Of a stretch of 64,000 bases of DNA, positions 1-9,533 are shown piece after piece; the stretch's first letter is position 1; every line of letters starts with the position of its first letter. The notes below the pieces were generated by a model. It saw only the letters and a program-made list of their open reading frames with translations, was not told the DNA's origin and did not search any database. Location: NCBI RefSeq assembly GCF_900148505.1, contig NZ_FRXO01000001.1, forward strand, positions 892,414 through 956,413. Reading direction: 5' to 3'. Source of the DNA: Pseudoxanthobacter soli DSM 19599 (GTDB lineage: Bacteria > Pseudomonadota > Alphaproteobacteria > Rhizobiales > Segnochrobactraceae). A program made the translations under genes and the position numbers.

Positions 1-485
1 ATCGAACAGAAGATCACGCCGGCCTTGGCGAGCTCCGCCTTGAAGGTCGTGACAACCGAAACCGAATCGAACACCGCGTCGACCGCGACGCGCGCGCCCT
101 CCACGCCCGCCAGCACCGCCTGCTCCTTCAGCGGAATGCCGAGCTTGGCATAGGTCGCGAGCAGCTCCGGGTCGACCTCATCGAGGCTCTTCGGTCCGGA
201 CGTCGACTTCGGCGCGGAATAATAATGCAGGTCCTGGAAGTCGATCGGGGGATAATCCACCCGCGCCCACGTGGGCTCGGTCATGGTCTTCCAGCGCCGA
301 AAGGCTTCAAGGCGCCACTCGAGCATCCATGCCGGTTCGGCCTTCTTGGCCGAGATGAACCGCACGATCTCCTCGTCGAGACCCTTGCGGACCTTTTCCG
401 ACTCGATGTCGGTCACGAAGCCATATTTGTACTGATCGACGTCGATCGCCTTGACGCGATCGATCGTCTCCTGGACTGCCGGCAT
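1..485 (-). CDS. sufB: Fe-S cluster assembly scaffold protein SufB (N-terminal part)
   Basis: The reverse strand from the ATG at 485 reads [11 protein letters not shown], followed by a tract that matches the N-terminal region of SufB (WRLEAFRRW, then [14 protein letters not shown]). SufB is the scaffold subunit of the cytosolic SufBCD complex, which builds Fe-S clusters from sulfur supplied by a cysteine desulfurase. Only about 160 of roughly 490 residues are inside the window; the C-terminus lies off the left edge. It lies 93 bases downstream of a cysteine desulfurase gene on the same strand, the usual alphaproteobacterial suf order. Family assignment is firm; the rest of the operon is not visible. 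Confidence 0.93.
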   Translation of the reverse strand, partial: MPAVQETIDRVKAIDVDQYKYGFVTDIESEKVRKGLDEEIVRFISAKKAEPAWMLEWRLEAFRRWKTMTEPTWARVDYPPIDFQDLHYYSAPKSTSGPKSLDEVDPELLATYAKLGIPLKEQAVLAGVEGARVAVDAVFDSVSVVTTFKAELAKAGVIFCS

Positions 486-578
486 TGCTCTCTCCATCCA
501 CAGCGGTTTCAAGGACCGCGGGTTGCAGAAGCCATTCGAACTCGGACGCTCGATCCAACTTCACGCACTTGATTGAAC

Positions 579-1853
579 TTAGACTAATTCGCGCGGGTTT
601 GCAGCAACCCTTGTCGACGGCCCGCCCTTCGCCAGGAACCGGCCGATGATGCCGCGCCACGCCGCCACGAACCGCTCGACGTCTTCCCGCGTGCTCCCGG
701 CCCCGAGGCTGATGCGCAGCGCGGCCTTCGCCAGAGCCGCATCGACACCCATCGCGAGAAGCACGTGGGACGGCGCCACCTTGCCAGACGAGCACGCCGC
801 ACCGGAGGAGACTGCGATGCCCGCCAGATCGAGCGCGATCATCGCCGTTTCCGCGGCCATCCCCCGGATGGCGAAACACGTCGTACCCGGCAGACGTTCC
901 CCCGTCGAGGAGAACACCACCGTCCCGCCATAGATAAGGACGAGTTCCCGTTCCAGCCAGTCCCGGAGCGCGCGAATGTGATCGATCTTGACGTGATCGG
1001 CCTGGGCCGCCAAAGCGGCTGCGCCGAAGCCGGCGATGGCGGGAACGGCCTCGGTTCCGGCGCGGCGCCGGAACTCCTGGCCACCGCCGGTGATCAGCGG
1101 GGCAGGATCGAGATCCGAACGGGCCACGACAAGCGCGCCGACGCCCTTCGGCCCGCCGATCTTGTGAGCCGACAGGCTGACGAGATCCGCTCCGAAGGCG
1201 CCGGCCTCCGTCTTCATCCGTCCCGCGGCCTGCACGGCATCGACATGGAGCAGTCCGCCGCGGGCGTGGACCAGCCGAGCGGCCTCGACGACGGGCTGGA
1301 TGATGCCGGTCTCGTTGTTAGCCGCCATCAGCGACACCATCACCCGGCCGCCCGCCGCCGTTTCCGCCGCGATCATCGCCTCCAGCCGGGCAAGATCGAT
1401 GCGGCCCGCACCGTCGACCGGCGCGACCGAGACCCGTTCCGGCGGAAACCGACCACCGGCCATCACCGAGGGGTGCTCGACCGCCGAGATGATCAGCCGG
1501 GTGGTCCCCGCCGGGCGGCCCTCGATGCGGTGGTCCGGCGACAGCGCAGCGACGTTCGCTTCCGTGCCGCCGGAGGTGAACACGATACGGGCCGGCTCCA
1601 CGCCCGCCAGCGCACCGACGCGGGCGCGGGCCTCCTCGACCACGGCCCTGGCCGCACGCCCCTCGCGGTGGACGGACGAGGCATTGCCGACCAGGTCGAA
1701 GGCGGCGATCATGGCCTCGCGCGCATCGGGATGGAGCGGCGCGCAGGCATTCCAGTCGAGATAGACGCGTTCGGAGGTTCCGCCTGCGACGGCTCCGCCT
1801 GGCGCGATACCCATCGGCCGCATCCCATGCTCGTTTCCGCCGGTGTCGGACAT
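579..1853 (-). CDS. Cysteine desulfurase (NifS/IscS-type, PLP-dependent)
   Basis: Converts L-cysteine to L-alanine and hands the sulfur to the SUF scaffold. The PLP lysine lies in SLSAHKIGGPKG and the catalytic cysteine in VSSGAACSSGKV, the signature of class V aminotransferase-fold desulfurases of group I. The frame is open up to 1949, but the ATG at 1853 (MSDTGGNEHG) has a GGAG about 10 bases upstream and gives 424 residues; a later Met (MRPMGIAP) is also possible. It reads toward sufB, 93 bases away, so it is probably the sulfur donor of that operon. The call could be IscS-like or a SufS variant; the motif set favours IscS/NifS. Confidence 0.93.
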   Translation of the reverse strand: MSDTGGNEHGMRPMGIAPGGAVAGGTSERVYLDWNACAPLHPDAREAMIAAFDLVGNASSVHREGRAARAVVEEARARVGALAGVEPARIVFTSGGTEANVAALSPDHRIEGRPAGTTRLIISAVEHPSVMAGGRFPPERVSVAPVDGAGRIDLARLEAMIAAETAAGGRVMVSLMAANNETGIIQPVVEAARLVHARGGLLHVDAVQAAGRMKTEAGAFGADLVSLSAHKIGGPKGVGALVVARSDLDPAPLITGGGQEFRRRAGTEAVPAIAGFGAAALAAQADHVKIDHIRALRDWLERELVLIYGGTVVFSSTGERLPGTTCFAIRGMAAETAMIALDLAGIAVSSGAACSSGKVAPSHVLLAMGVDAALAKAALRISLGAGSTREDVERFVAAWRGIIGRFLAKGGPSTRVAANPRELV

Positions 1854-2136
1854 TTCCCGCTCCGTTGACGCGCCCCGACCGGACGCCCGTGACCGATCTG
1901 CCCCCCGATCCGTTCGGGCATCCGGCCGACAACCTGAATTTTCGTCCATAGTGCACGATCCAGCGCCGCCGCAGAAGTCGGGCCGTCGCGCGGCTGCCGG
2001 GCGATTGAGGCATGGCCTCGCGGACGCACGGTGACGCGAGACGCGGTTCGAGGACCGGAACGGACCGCCTCGCCGTCGCCGCGGAAGCGTCCTAAGGTTC
2101 GTCCGCTACATCGTCCCGTCCCCGAGGGAGCCCGCA

Positions 2137-2604
2137 ATGGCGCCGTTTCCGTCCTTCCGCCCGATCCATGCTCTGCAGTCCGGTCTCCTGTCGGCGGCCT
2201 TCGCGCTTTGCATCGCCGCCACGCCGGCGCTGGCGCAGATCCACATTTCGGACGGCGATATCGACAAGCCCTACCTGTTCGACGTGGTGAAGACGGAGCC
2301 AGCGGTGAAGACGGCACTGGCACGGCTTTTCAAGGCCGAGAAAGGCCTGCCGAAATGGGTGACCGGCATTCCGGCCGGCGGCCCCTATGTCGCGAGCGCT
2401 CCGCAGGCCGTCACCGGCTCGGCGGGCCGCTTCACGCTTTACAACGCCTGCAAGCAGCACGATTGCGGAGACAATCAGCTCTACATCCTCGTTGCACCGG
2501 ACGGCTCGCAGGCGTGGGGTCTGCTCGACGAGCGCGGCAAGGTCCGCTTTCTGGGCCAGCCGGATGCGGCCAGGCGCGAGGTTCTTTCGGCCGCAAGCCG
2601 CTGA
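2137..2604 (+). CDS. Ivy-family C-type lysozyme inhibitor, periplasmic
   Basis: A 155-residue protein with a signal peptide (about residues 1-34, hydrophobic core LLSAAFALCIAAT, cleavage near ALA-Q). The mature part holds CKQHDCGDNQLYIL, which matches the CKPHDC loop by which Ivy proteins plug the lysozyme active site, and it ends with a GLLDERGKVRFLGQPD tail as in the family. Ivy inhibits C-type lysozymes in the periplasm and protects peptidoglycan. It diverges from the cysteine desulfurase gene and is otherwise alone. The Pro to Gln change in the loop is unusual. The family call rests on this motif, the size and the export signal. Confidence 0.85.
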   Translation: MAPFPSFRPIHALQSGLLSAAFALCIAATPALAQIHISDGDIDKPYLFDVVKTEPAVKTALARLFKAEKGLPKWVTGIPAGGPYVASAPQAVTGSAGRFTLYNACKQHDCGDNQLYILVAPDGSQAWGLLDERGKVRFLGQPDAARREVLSAASR

Positions 2605-2858
2605 AACCCGGCCGTCCGAAGAAGACGATTCGCTTGAAGTGCGGTACCCCAACCGCTTGAAGCAAGCCGTCATTCTACATTTCCGTGGAAATCGCTCCCG
2701 ATTCTATGCCATGTGGTCGCCCTCCGGCGTGTTTCGGCTCGCGCAATAGCGGCCGAAGCGCGCTAGCGGCGGCCGTGACATGGCCGGCGGGCGCAGGCCC
2801 GACCGGCCTCCACGAACCGCCGTAAGGTTCGCACTCTCCAAGGAGTCCTTTGCCGCCC

Positions 2859-3512
2859 ATGCCCGAGGTCATCTTCAACGGCCCGGCCGGACGCATCGAA
2901 GGCCGCTTCCAGCCGGCCAAGAAGCGCAACGCCCCGATCGCCCTGGTGCTTCATCCCCACCCGCAGTTCGGCGGCACGATGAACAATCAGGTCGTCTATC
3001 AACTGTTCTACATGTTCGCGAAGCGCGGCTTCGCGGTGCTGCGCTTCAATTTCCGCGGCGTCGGCCGCAGCCAGGGCTCGTTCGACCACGGCCAGGGCGA
3101 GCTTTCGGATGCGGCGGCCGCGCTCGACTGGGCCCAGAGCGCCCACCCGGACGCGCGCTTCTGCTGGATCGCCGGGTTCTCGTTCGGCGCCTGGATCGGG
3201 ATGCAGCTCCTGATGCGCCGCCCCGAGGTCGAGGGCTTCATCTCCATCGCCCCGCCGGCGAACCTGTACGATTTCTCGTTCCTCGCGCCCTGCCCGGCCT
3301 CCGGCCTGATCATCCACGGCGACGTCGACAAGGTCGCGCCGCTGAAGGACGCTCAGACGCTGGTCGACAAGCTCAAGACGCAGAAGGGCATCGTCATCGA
3401 GCAGAAGGTCGTGTCCGGCGCGAACCACTTCTTCGAAGACCACACCGACGTGCTGATCGAGGAATGCTCCGAATATCTCGACCGACGCCTCGCTGCCATC
3501 AGCCCGATCTGA
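2859..3512 (+). CDS. Alpha/beta hydrolase of the rhizobial MPEVIFNGPAGR type
   Basis: A cytosolic alpha/beta hydrolase of 217 residues. HPHPQFGGTMNN forms the oxyanion strand, the nucleophile elbow is GFSFGAW (Ser), the acid lies in the IIHGDVDKVAP strand and the base is probably the His of GANHFFEDH. Homologues in this order start MPEVIFNGPAGR, so I use the ATG at 2859. A TTG at 2850 in the same frame lies closer to the AAGGAG (2840-2845) and cannot be excluded. The substrate is unknown. A strong hairpin follows the gene. Confidence 0.85.
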   Translation: MPEVIFNGPAGRIEGRFQPAKKRNAPIALVLHPHPQFGGTMNNQVVYQLFYMFAKRGFAVLRFNFRGVGRSQGSFDHGQGELSDAAAALDWAQSAHPDARFCWIAGFSFGAWIGMQLLMRRPEVEGFISIAPPANLYDFSFLAPCPASGLIIHGDVDKVAPLKDAQTLVDKLKTQKGIVIEQKVVSGANHFFEDHTDVLIEECSEYLDRRLAAISPI

Positions 3513-3542
3513 TCGCGGCCACGCAGTCCTTTCAGACGATTC

Positions 3543-3568
3543 GAATGGGCGCCCGCGGGCGCCCATTC
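3543..3568 (+). terminator. Hairpin terminator after the alpha/beta hydrolase gene
   Basis: A perfect 12-base stem (3543-3554 with 3557-3568, GAATGGGCGCCC and its complement) around two bases, followed by TCGTTTCC. The T-run is weak, but the position 30 bases after the stop codon fits an intrinsic terminator. It may also stop readthrough from the convergent anmK gene. Confidence 0.6.
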
Positions 3569-3580
3569 TCGTTTCCTGAC

Positions 3581-3628
3581 CATATCCTTGTCGTTCAGAT
3601 CGGCTCAATCTGAACGGAATATGCTCTA
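3581..3628. repeat. Palindromic intergenic repeat, module A copy 1
   Basis: The core CGTTCAGAT (3592-3600) pairs with ATCTGAACG (3608-3616), and the outer arms CATAT/ATATG pair as well. The element ends in GCTCTAG. On the reverse strand its edge reads CTAGAGCATAT, and that TAG is the stop codon of anmK. The same module recurs at 25015, 36281, 44698 and 61826. Confidence 0.85.
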
Positions 3629-4735
3629 GCGCGGGCGCACCAATACCCCGCCGCGGGTCGGCAGTTCGACGCCGGTGGTCCCCGGAAAGGTCAGCGGGAG
3701 CCCCCGCCTGGAGCGCACCGCGAGATAGGCGAACGCTTCGGCCTCCACCGAATCCGCCGACCAGCCGAACTCCTCGGCCGTCGACACCTTGACGCCCGCA
3801 CGCTCCTGAAGCGCGGAAAGGAGCGTCGGATTTCTGGCGCCGCCGCCACACACCACAAGACGGCCGGGTTGCGCCGGCAGCAGCCGAAGCGCCGCCGTGA
3901 TGGAAGCGGCGGTGAAGGCGGTGAGAGTCGCCGCCGCATCCGCGGTCGACAGAGATGAAACGGCGGACCTTGAAAAAGCGTTCCGATCCAGCGACTTCGG
4001 ATAGCTTTCCTCGAAATATGGATGAGACATCAGCGCTGCGAGCGCGCGCTCGTCCACCCGCCCCTCGGCGGCAAGGCGGCCGTCCTTGTCGAGGGCGGCA
4101 CCGGTGCGCTCGCGCATCAGGTCATCGATCAGCGCATTTCCCGGTCCTGTGTCGAAGGCGACCGGATCGCCGTCGCGTCCGATGAAGGTCACATTGGCGA
4201 CCCCGCCGATATTGAGAACGGCGACCGGCAGCGGCAGCTCGCTCGATCGCACCAGCGCACGATGATAGGCCGGCACGAACGGTGCACCCTGCCCGCCGGC
4301 GGCCACATCGGCCGCGCGAAAATCATAGACAACGGGAATGCCGATCTCGTCGGCAAGCCGCTGGCCGTCGCCGATCTGGATCGTCAGGCCCCTTCCGGGG
4401 GCGTGGAACACCGTCTGGCCGTGGAAGCCGACGATATCGATCATGTCAGGCGTCATCTGCCGCGCGCCGAGGAAGTCCGCCACCACCTGGATGTGGGCGG
4501 TGGTGACCACCGCTTCGGCCTCGGCAAGCGCAGGCGGACGGGCATCACGGTCCGAAAGCGTGGCGGCTTCTTCGAGGGCGCGGCGCAGAATGGCGCGCTC
4601 GTCCTCGTGATAGGGTCGAAAGGCCGCCGTCACCGGACGGACGATCTCCTCCCCGTCGGTCTCCAGAAGGGCGAGATCGACCCCGTCCATCGACGTGCCG
4701 CTCATCAGCCCGATCGCCCGCATCGTTTCCGCCAT
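3626..4735 (-). CDS. anmK: Anhydro-N-acetylmuramic acid kinase
   Basis: Phosphorylates 1,6-anhydro-MurNAc, with hydrolysis of the anhydro bond, to give MurNAc-6-phosphate for peptidoglycan recycling in the cytosol. The start region MAETMRAIGLMSGTSMDGVD carries the family signature GLMSGTSMDGVD. Further in are GFHGQTVFH, VLNIGGVANVTF, FDTGPGNALIDD and the ATPase motif VVCGGGARNP. I start at the ATG at 4735 (GAGGAACCC just upstream), giving 369 residues, the family's normal length; the frame is open to 4783. It diverges from tyrS across 123 bases. Its TAG stop lies inside a dispersed palindrome. Confidence 0.96.
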   Translation of the reverse strand: MAETMRAIGLMSGTSMDGVDLALLETDGEEIVRPVTAAFRPYHEDERAILRRALEEAATLSDRDARPPALAEAEAVVTTAHIQVVADFLGARQMTPDMIDIVGFHGQTVFHAPGRGLTIQIGDGQRLADEIGIPVVYDFRAADVAAGGQGAPFVPAYHRALVRSSELPLPVAVLNIGGVANVTFIGRDGDPVAFDTGPGNALIDDLMRERTGAALDKDGRLAAEGRVDERALAALMSHPYFEESYPKSLDRNAFSRSAVSSLSTADAAATLTAFTAASITAALRLLPAQPGRLVVCGGGARNPTLLSALQERAGVKVSTAEEFGWSADSVEAEAFAYLAVRSRRGLPLTFPGTTGVELPTRGGVLVRPR

Positions 4736-4858
4736 GGGTTCCTCGCCCTTCCGCGCCGCCCGAAAGATGGCGGTCGGCGCCATTCCACGCTATAGAGCCG
4801 CCGAACGACCAGCCGGAGCCCGCACGCGGCCGCTTCGGCGTATCGGGATCGAGATCGC

Positions 4859-6112
4859 ATGACGACGTTTAAGTCCGAGTTTCTGAACACCCTGTCCGAA
4901 CGGGGCTACATTCACCAGTGCTCCGACCTCGAAGGGCTGGACGCGAAGGCCGCGGCGGGCCCGATCACGGCCTATATCGGGTTCGACGCCACCGGTTCGA
5001 GCCTGCATGTCGGCCATCTCATCTCGATCATGATGCTGCGCGTGCTCCAGCAGACCGGCCACCGGCCGATCACGCTGATGGGCGGCGGCACCACCAAGAT
5101 CGGCGACCCTTCCGGCAAGGACGAGGCGCGCAAGCTCCTCTCCAACGACGAGATCGGGGCCAATATCCTCGGCATCCGCAAGGCGTTCGACCGCTTCCTC
5201 GCCTATGGCAGCGGTCCGTCTGACGCCATCATGGCGAACAATGCCGACTGGCTGGACGAGCTGAAATATATCCCGCTGCTGCGTGAGGTCGGCCGGCACT
5301 TCACCATCAACCGAATGCTGACTTTCGATTCGGTCAAGCTGCGGCTCGACCGTGAGCAGCCGCTGACCTTCCTCGAATTCAACTACATGATCCTGCAGGC
5401 CTACGACTTCGTGGAACTGCACAAGCGCACCGGCTGCGTGCTGCAGATGGGTGGCTCCGACCAGTGGGGCAACATCGTCAACGGGATCGAACTCGGCCGT
5501 CGCATGATCGACGCCTCGCTGTTCGGCCTGACGACCCCGCTGCTGACCACCGCCTCCGGCGCCAAGATGGGCAAGACCGCCGCCGGCGCCGTGTGGCTGA
5601 ACGCGGACCTGCTGTCGCCCTACGACTACTGGCAGTTCTGGCGCAACACCGCCGACGCGGACGTCGAGCGCTTCCTGAAGCTCTTCACCGAACTGCCGCT
5701 GGCGGAGATCGCCAAGCTCGCCGCTCTCGGCGGCCAGGAACTCAATGAGGCCAAGAAGATCCTCGCGACCGAGGCGACCGCGATGATCCACGGCCGCGAG
5801 GCCGCTGAAGCGTCGGCCGAGACCGCGCGGCGCACCTTCGAGGAAGGCGCGCTCGTCGCCGGCCTCCCGACGGTCGAGGTGCCCGCCGCCGAGCTTGCCG
5901 CCGGCATCGGCCTTCTGAGCGCCGTCGTCAGGGCGGGCCTCGCAGCCTCCAACGGCGAAGTGCGCCGTCACGTCCAGGGCGGCGGCATCCGCATCAACGA
6001 TGTCGTGGCAACCGACGACCGCGCCGTGCTGACGGAGGCGAGCCTCACGCCCGAGGGCGTGGTGAAGCTGTCGGTCGGCCGAAAGAAGCATGTGCTGCTG
6101 AAGCCGGTCTGA
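4859..6112 (+). CDS. tyrS: Tyrosyl-tRNA synthetase
   Basis: Charges tRNA-Tyr with tyrosine; cytosolic class I synthetase of 417 residues. The HIGH motif appears as HVGH ([12 protein letters not shown]) and the KMSKS motif as KMGKT ([13 protein letters not shown]). The tyrosine pocket includes YIGFDATG and the [10 protein letters not shown] stretch. The C-terminal S4-like RNA-binding domain ([16 protein letters not shown]) is complete. The gene diverges from anmK, as is common in this order, and is followed after 4 bases by a GTG-started gene, suggesting translational linkage. Confidence 0.97.
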   Translation: MTTFKSEFLNTLSERGYIHQCSDLEGLDAKAAAGPITAYIGFDATGSSLHVGHLISIMMLRVLQQTGHRPITLMGGGTTKIGDPSGKDEARKLLSNDEIGANILGIRKAFDRFLAYGSGPSDAIMANNADWLDELKYIPLLREVGRHFTINRMLTFDSVKLRLDREQPLTFLEFNYMILQAYDFVELHKRTGCVLQMGGSDQWGNIVNGIELGRRMIDASLFGLTTPLLTTASGAKMGKTAAGAVWLNADLLSPYDYWQFWRNTADADVERFLKLFTELPLAEIAKLAALGGQELNEAKKILATEATAMIHGREAAEASAETARRTFEEGALVAGLPTVEVPAAELAAGIGLLSAVVRAGLAASNGEVRRHVQGGGIRINDVVATDDRAVLTEASLTPEGVVKLSVGRKKHVLLKPV

Positions 6113-6116
6113 TCAG

Positions 6117-7148
6117 GTGGCTGTCGATCTTCCCTCCGCGCCGCGAACGGCGTGGTCGCTCACGCCCGGCAGCGCCGGGCACGAGGTGCAGTGCCGCGGC
6201 ATCATCGAGGCGCTCGGCATCGAGCCGGTGCTAAAGCGGGTGTCGCCGTCGCCGCCTTGGTCGTGGCTAGCGCCATGGGGGCCGGCGCAGCCGAACGCGT
6301 CGATCGCGCCGCCGTGGCCGGATCTCGTCGTCGTATCGGGCCGGCAGGCGATCCCCTATGCACGGCACATTCGCCGCGCTTCGCGTGCGCGGACCTTCGT
6401 GCTCGCCCTGCAGAACCCGGTGGTGTCTCCGTCGCAGTTCGATCTCGTCTGGGTCAACGAGCACGACGGCATATCCGGCCCGAACGTCGTCCGCACGCTG
6501 ACGTCGCCGAACACCCTCACGCCCACGCGCCTCGTCGAAGGCGCCGCGCGGTTCTCGCCGCTGTGGCAGTCCCTGCCGCGGCCGTGGATCGGGGTGATCG
6601 TCGGCGGCGCGAGCGGTGCCTACCGGTTCGAAGCGGCCGATGCGGACCGTCTTGGAAAGACGCTGGCCGCCATTGCCCGCACGACCGGCGGCAGCCTGAT
6701 CGTCACGCCGTCCCGGCGCACGGGTGCCGCGCCGCTCGCCGCGCTCAAGACGGCGCTCGGCGCCACGCCATCCTGGGTGTGGGATCTGGAGACTGGCGAG
6801 AACCCCTATTTCGGCATCCTCGGCGCGGCCGATCGCTTCATCGTCACCTGCGATTCGGTCAACATGCTCGGCGAGGCGGCGTTCACCGGAAAGCCGATCC
6901 ATGCGTGGAAGCTCGAAGGCGGCTCTTCCAAGTTCAATGCCTTCCACGAGGGGATGATTGCTTCCGGCGCGATGCGCTGGCTCGACTGGCCTCCCACCGG
7001 CGCATCTGAAAGCGCTTCGCAAGAGCAATCGGCATCAGTCGCCCTTGCGGCTTGGACCTACCATCCCTTAAATGCGAATGCTGTCGTCGTCGACGCGGTG
7101 CGCCGGGCTTTCGCCGAACGCGCCGGACGGCGCGGCGCCGCGGCCTGA
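6117..7148 (+). CDS. ELM1/GtrOC1-family protein (DUF1022), putative glycosyltransferase-like
   Basis: A 343-residue protein of the family annotated as mitochondrial fission ELM1 in plants, common in alphaproteobacteria. Recognisable parts are WSLTPGSAGHEVQCRG near the N-terminus, DLVVVSGRQAIPYAR, VLALQNPVVSPSQFDLVW and the C-terminal TCDSVNMLGEAAFTGKPI, which resembles the nucleotide-sugar pocket of GT-B glycosyltransferases. The bacterial function is not established. It starts with GTG four bases after the tyrS stop. The neighbouring oxygenase and HAD genes may act with it, but this is only inferred from position. Confidence 0.8.
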   Translation: MAVDLPSAPRTAWSLTPGSAGHEVQCRGIIEALGIEPVLKRVSPSPPWSWLAPWGPAQPNASIAPPWPDLVVVSGRQAIPYARHIRRASRARTFVLALQNPVVSPSQFDLVWVNEHDGISGPNVVRTLTSPNTLTPTRLVEGAARFSPLWQSLPRPWIGVIVGGASGAYRFEAADADRLGKTLAAIARTTGGSLIVTPSRRTGAAPLAALKTALGATPSWVWDLETGENPYFGILGAADRFIVTCDSVNMLGEAAFTGKPIHAWKLEGGSSKFNAFHEGMIASGAMRWLDWPPTGASESASQEQSASVALAAWTYHPLNANAVVVDAVRRAFAERAGRRGAAA

Positions 7149-7265
7149 AGTCCGCCGGTCCCGTCGGTTGCCAACGAACGGCATCCGGGCGGCCTGCGAA
7201 CCGCCCTTCGGCCGGCTTGCGGCTCCTCCAACGGGAGGCGCGGCAGAACGAGCCGCGCGACGCAC

Positions 7266-7898
7266 ATGAGCTATCTCGATTACGACGCGCTGGCCGCGAC
7301 TCCGCTGCAGAAAGATCCCTACGACTTTCTCGTCGTGCCGAACTTCGTGCAGGCGGATCAGCTTCAGGGCGTGATCGCCGACTATCCGGAAGTGCCCGGC
7401 CCCGGGTCGCATCCGCCGTCCGAGCTGGAAATCCGCGGCAACTTCGCCGCGCTGATGAAGGAGCTCGACGGTCCGCGCTTTCGCGAACTCATCGAGCAGA
7501 AGTTCGATCTCGACCTGTCGGACAGGCCGACGATGTACACGGTCCGCGGCTACTGCCGCCGCACCGACGGCAAGATCCACACCGATTCCACCACGAAGGT
7601 CATCACGGTCCTCGTGTACATGAACCAGGCGTGGGATTCCGACGGCGGCCGGCTGCGGATCCTGCGGTCCGGCGACAATCTCGATGACTATGTCGCCGAA
7701 GTTCCGCCCCATGGCGGCACGCTGCTGGTGTTCCGCCGGGCCGAGAACTCCTGGCATGGCCACGAGCCGTTCGAGGGCCGCCGCCGCGCCATCCAGATGA
7801 ACTGGGTGACCGACGCCGACGTGGTCGCCCACGAGCAGCGCCGTCACCGCATCTCGACGGCCGTGAAGAAGCTCAACCCCTTCCGCAAGGCCGGCTGA
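7266..7898 (+). CDS. 2-oxoglutarate/Fe(II)-dependent oxygenase-like protein
   Basis: A 210-residue protein with a double-stranded beta-helix oxygenase signature: the HxD pair is in KIHTDSTTKVIT, the distal iron-ligand His in SWHGHEPF, and the Arg for 2-oxoglutarate in GRRRAIQMNW. Enzymes of this superfamily hydroxylate proteins or small molecules; the substrate here is unknown. A second member of the same superfamily lies at 9534 on the other strand, with SWHGFERRP in the same place. Separated by 117 bases from the ELM1-like gene and 146 bases from the HAD gene. Confidence 0.82.
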   Translation: MSYLDYDALAATPLQKDPYDFLVVPNFVQADQLQGVIADYPEVPGPGSHPPSELEIRGNFAALMKELDGPRFRELIEQKFDLDLSDRPTMYTVRGYCRRTDGKIHTDSTTKVITVLVYMNQAWDSDGGRLRILRSGDNLDDYVAEVPPHGGTLLVFRRAENSWHGHEPFEGRRRAIQMNWVTDADVVAHEQRRHRISTAVKKLNPFRKAG

Positions 7899-8044
7899 GT
7901 CGCTTCTCATTCCGCCGCGTTCAGGCACGCCGCACGGACCGATGGCATCGGGACGGGCGGCGTCTTATTGTCGGGATATCGGCCGCGATCCCCATCTCCC
8001 CGTGGCCGGACCGCCCTCGACACCCTCCCGCGACCGGAACCGCG

Positions 8045-9283
8045 ATGCCGACCACAGCGATCGATGCCTCACCGCCGCGACAGGATGTCGGCGCCGGGCT
8101 TGCCATCACTCTCAGTCCGTTGAAATGGGCGCCGGCGACCCGCGCCGCGCTCCACCGCGTCATTGCCGCCCACGGCGTCGCAAGCCCGGGCTACGACGCC
8201 GCGCGCGCGCCTTATGCCGTGTTCGACTGGGATAACACGTGCATCATGGGCGACGCAGAGGAGACGCTGCTGCGCTACATGGTGGACCGCTTCGCGCTGC
8301 GGATGACGCCGGCGGCATTCTCGCGCGCCATCCGGAACCGCGTACCGCCCGGCCCGCTCCACGGCCTTCGTCGCGACGGCGCCGCCGGACCGGTCGAGTT
8401 CGACGACCTCGCGGCCGATCTCGACGACGATTATGCAGAGCTCGCCGGCTGCTACGGCATCCCGGCACCGCCGGAGAGCTGGGCCCGGCTCGGCAACGAT
8501 CCGGCCTTCCTCTCCTTCCGCGCCAAGCTGCTTGCTACCTACGACGCCATCAACGACACCTACGGCGAGACGCTCGGCTACCGCTGGATCGTGTGGCTGT
8601 TCGCCGGGCACACCCCGGAAAGCCTGGCGGCCCTTGCCCACGCTTCCAACGCCTGGCACCTCGGCGCGGCCATCGCCGAGGTTGGAATGGAGACCCCGGC
8701 GAGCCGTCCCGGCCGCGCCGGTCTGGTGCGTCATACGGCATTCCAGTGCCTGCGGCTGACGCCGGAAATGGCGGATCTGCACCGCGTGCTGATGGCCAAC
8801 GGCATCGAGGTCCACGTCTGTTCCGCCTCCATCGAGGAACTGATCGCGGCCTTCGCCACCGATCGGGCTTATGGCTATGGACTGCCGCGGGAAAACATCA
8901 TCGGCGTGCGCACCGCGATGGTGGAAGGCGCCTACAGCATCGAGGACCGGGGAGACTGGCCGCTGACCTATGCAGCCGGCAAGGTGGAGGCGCTGAACCG
9001 CACTCTGGTGGCGCGCAAGGGTTTCGGTCCGCTCATGGTGTTCGGCGACAGCAACGGCGATTACGACATGATGTCGGCCTTCGCCGACACCCGGCTGTCG
9101 CTCTTCGTCAATCGCCTGCCGGGCGGCAACGCCGGACGGCTCTGCCGAGAGGCTGCCGAGACGATCGGCACAGAGGCGCCGCGATATGTGCTGCAGGGGC
9201 GTCACGAGGCGACCGGAGAATGGCGCCCCCACGAGGAAACCATCGTGTTCGGCGACCGGGAGCCACGGCTGACAGGGAAATAG
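8045..9283 (+). CDS. HAD-superfamily hydrolase, phosphoserine-phosphatase-like
   Basis: A 412-residue HAD enzyme. Motif I is VFDWDNTC (Asp61 and Asp63, nucleophile and acid), motif II is VCSASIEEL, and motif IV is FGDSNGDYDMM near residues 333-341. A long insert between motifs I and II (about residues 70-250) forms the cap. The C-terminus carries a WRPHEETIVFGDRE tail. There is no clear signal peptide. This subgroup is usually annotated as haloacid dehalogenase-like or phosphoserine-phosphatase-like; the substrate is unknown. It lies between two oxygenase-like genes. Confidence 0.82.
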   Translation: MPTTAIDASPPRQDVGAGLAITLSPLKWAPATRAALHRVIAAHGVASPGYDAARAPYAVFDWDNTCIMGDAEETLLRYMVDRFALRMTPAAFSRAIRNRVPPGPLHGLRRDGAAGPVEFDDLAADLDDDYAELAGCYGIPAPPESWARLGNDPAFLSFRAKLLATYDAINDTYGETLGYRWIVWLFAGHTPESLAALAHASNAWHLGAAIAEVGMETPASRPGRAGLVRHTAFQCLRLTPEMADLHRVLMANGIEVHVCSASIEELIAAFATDRAYGYGLPRENIIGVRTAMVEGAYSIEDRGDWPLTYAAGKVEALNRTLVARKGFGPLMVFGDSNGDYDMMSAFADTRLSLFVNRLPGGNAGRLCREAAETIGTEAPRYVLQGRHEATGEWRPHEETIVFGDREPRLTGK

Positions 9284-9440
9284 GGTTACCCACCGCCGAA
9301 ATCAGGGGTTCCGGCGGCGGGTGCCCTGCGTACGATGGGGGGAACTCGTACACCCGCCCATAACGTCCGCCGCGCTCGTTGGTTCCCGCCTTTTTGGGTT
9401 CAGGCCCTGTTTTTTGCCCCAACGAGACGAAAAAGTCCGT

Positions 9441-9476
9441 TGAACGAAAAAGGCGGGTCCGAGGGGGACCCGCCTT
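9441..9476 (-). terminator. Intrinsic terminator of the 2OG-oxygenase gene (reverse strand)
   Basis: The stem AAGGCGGGTCC (9450-9460) pairs with GGACCCGCCTT (9466-9476) around GAGGG. The A-run to its left reads as a T-run on the reverse strand, just where transcripts of the gene ending at 9534 would stop. The forward HAD gene ends at 9283 and may share the region. Confidence 0.8.
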
Positions 9477-9533
9477 CGAGATTTCTCGCCGGATAAAGGC
9501 GACATCCGGTGCCGGCGTAAGCCCGGCGCCTTA

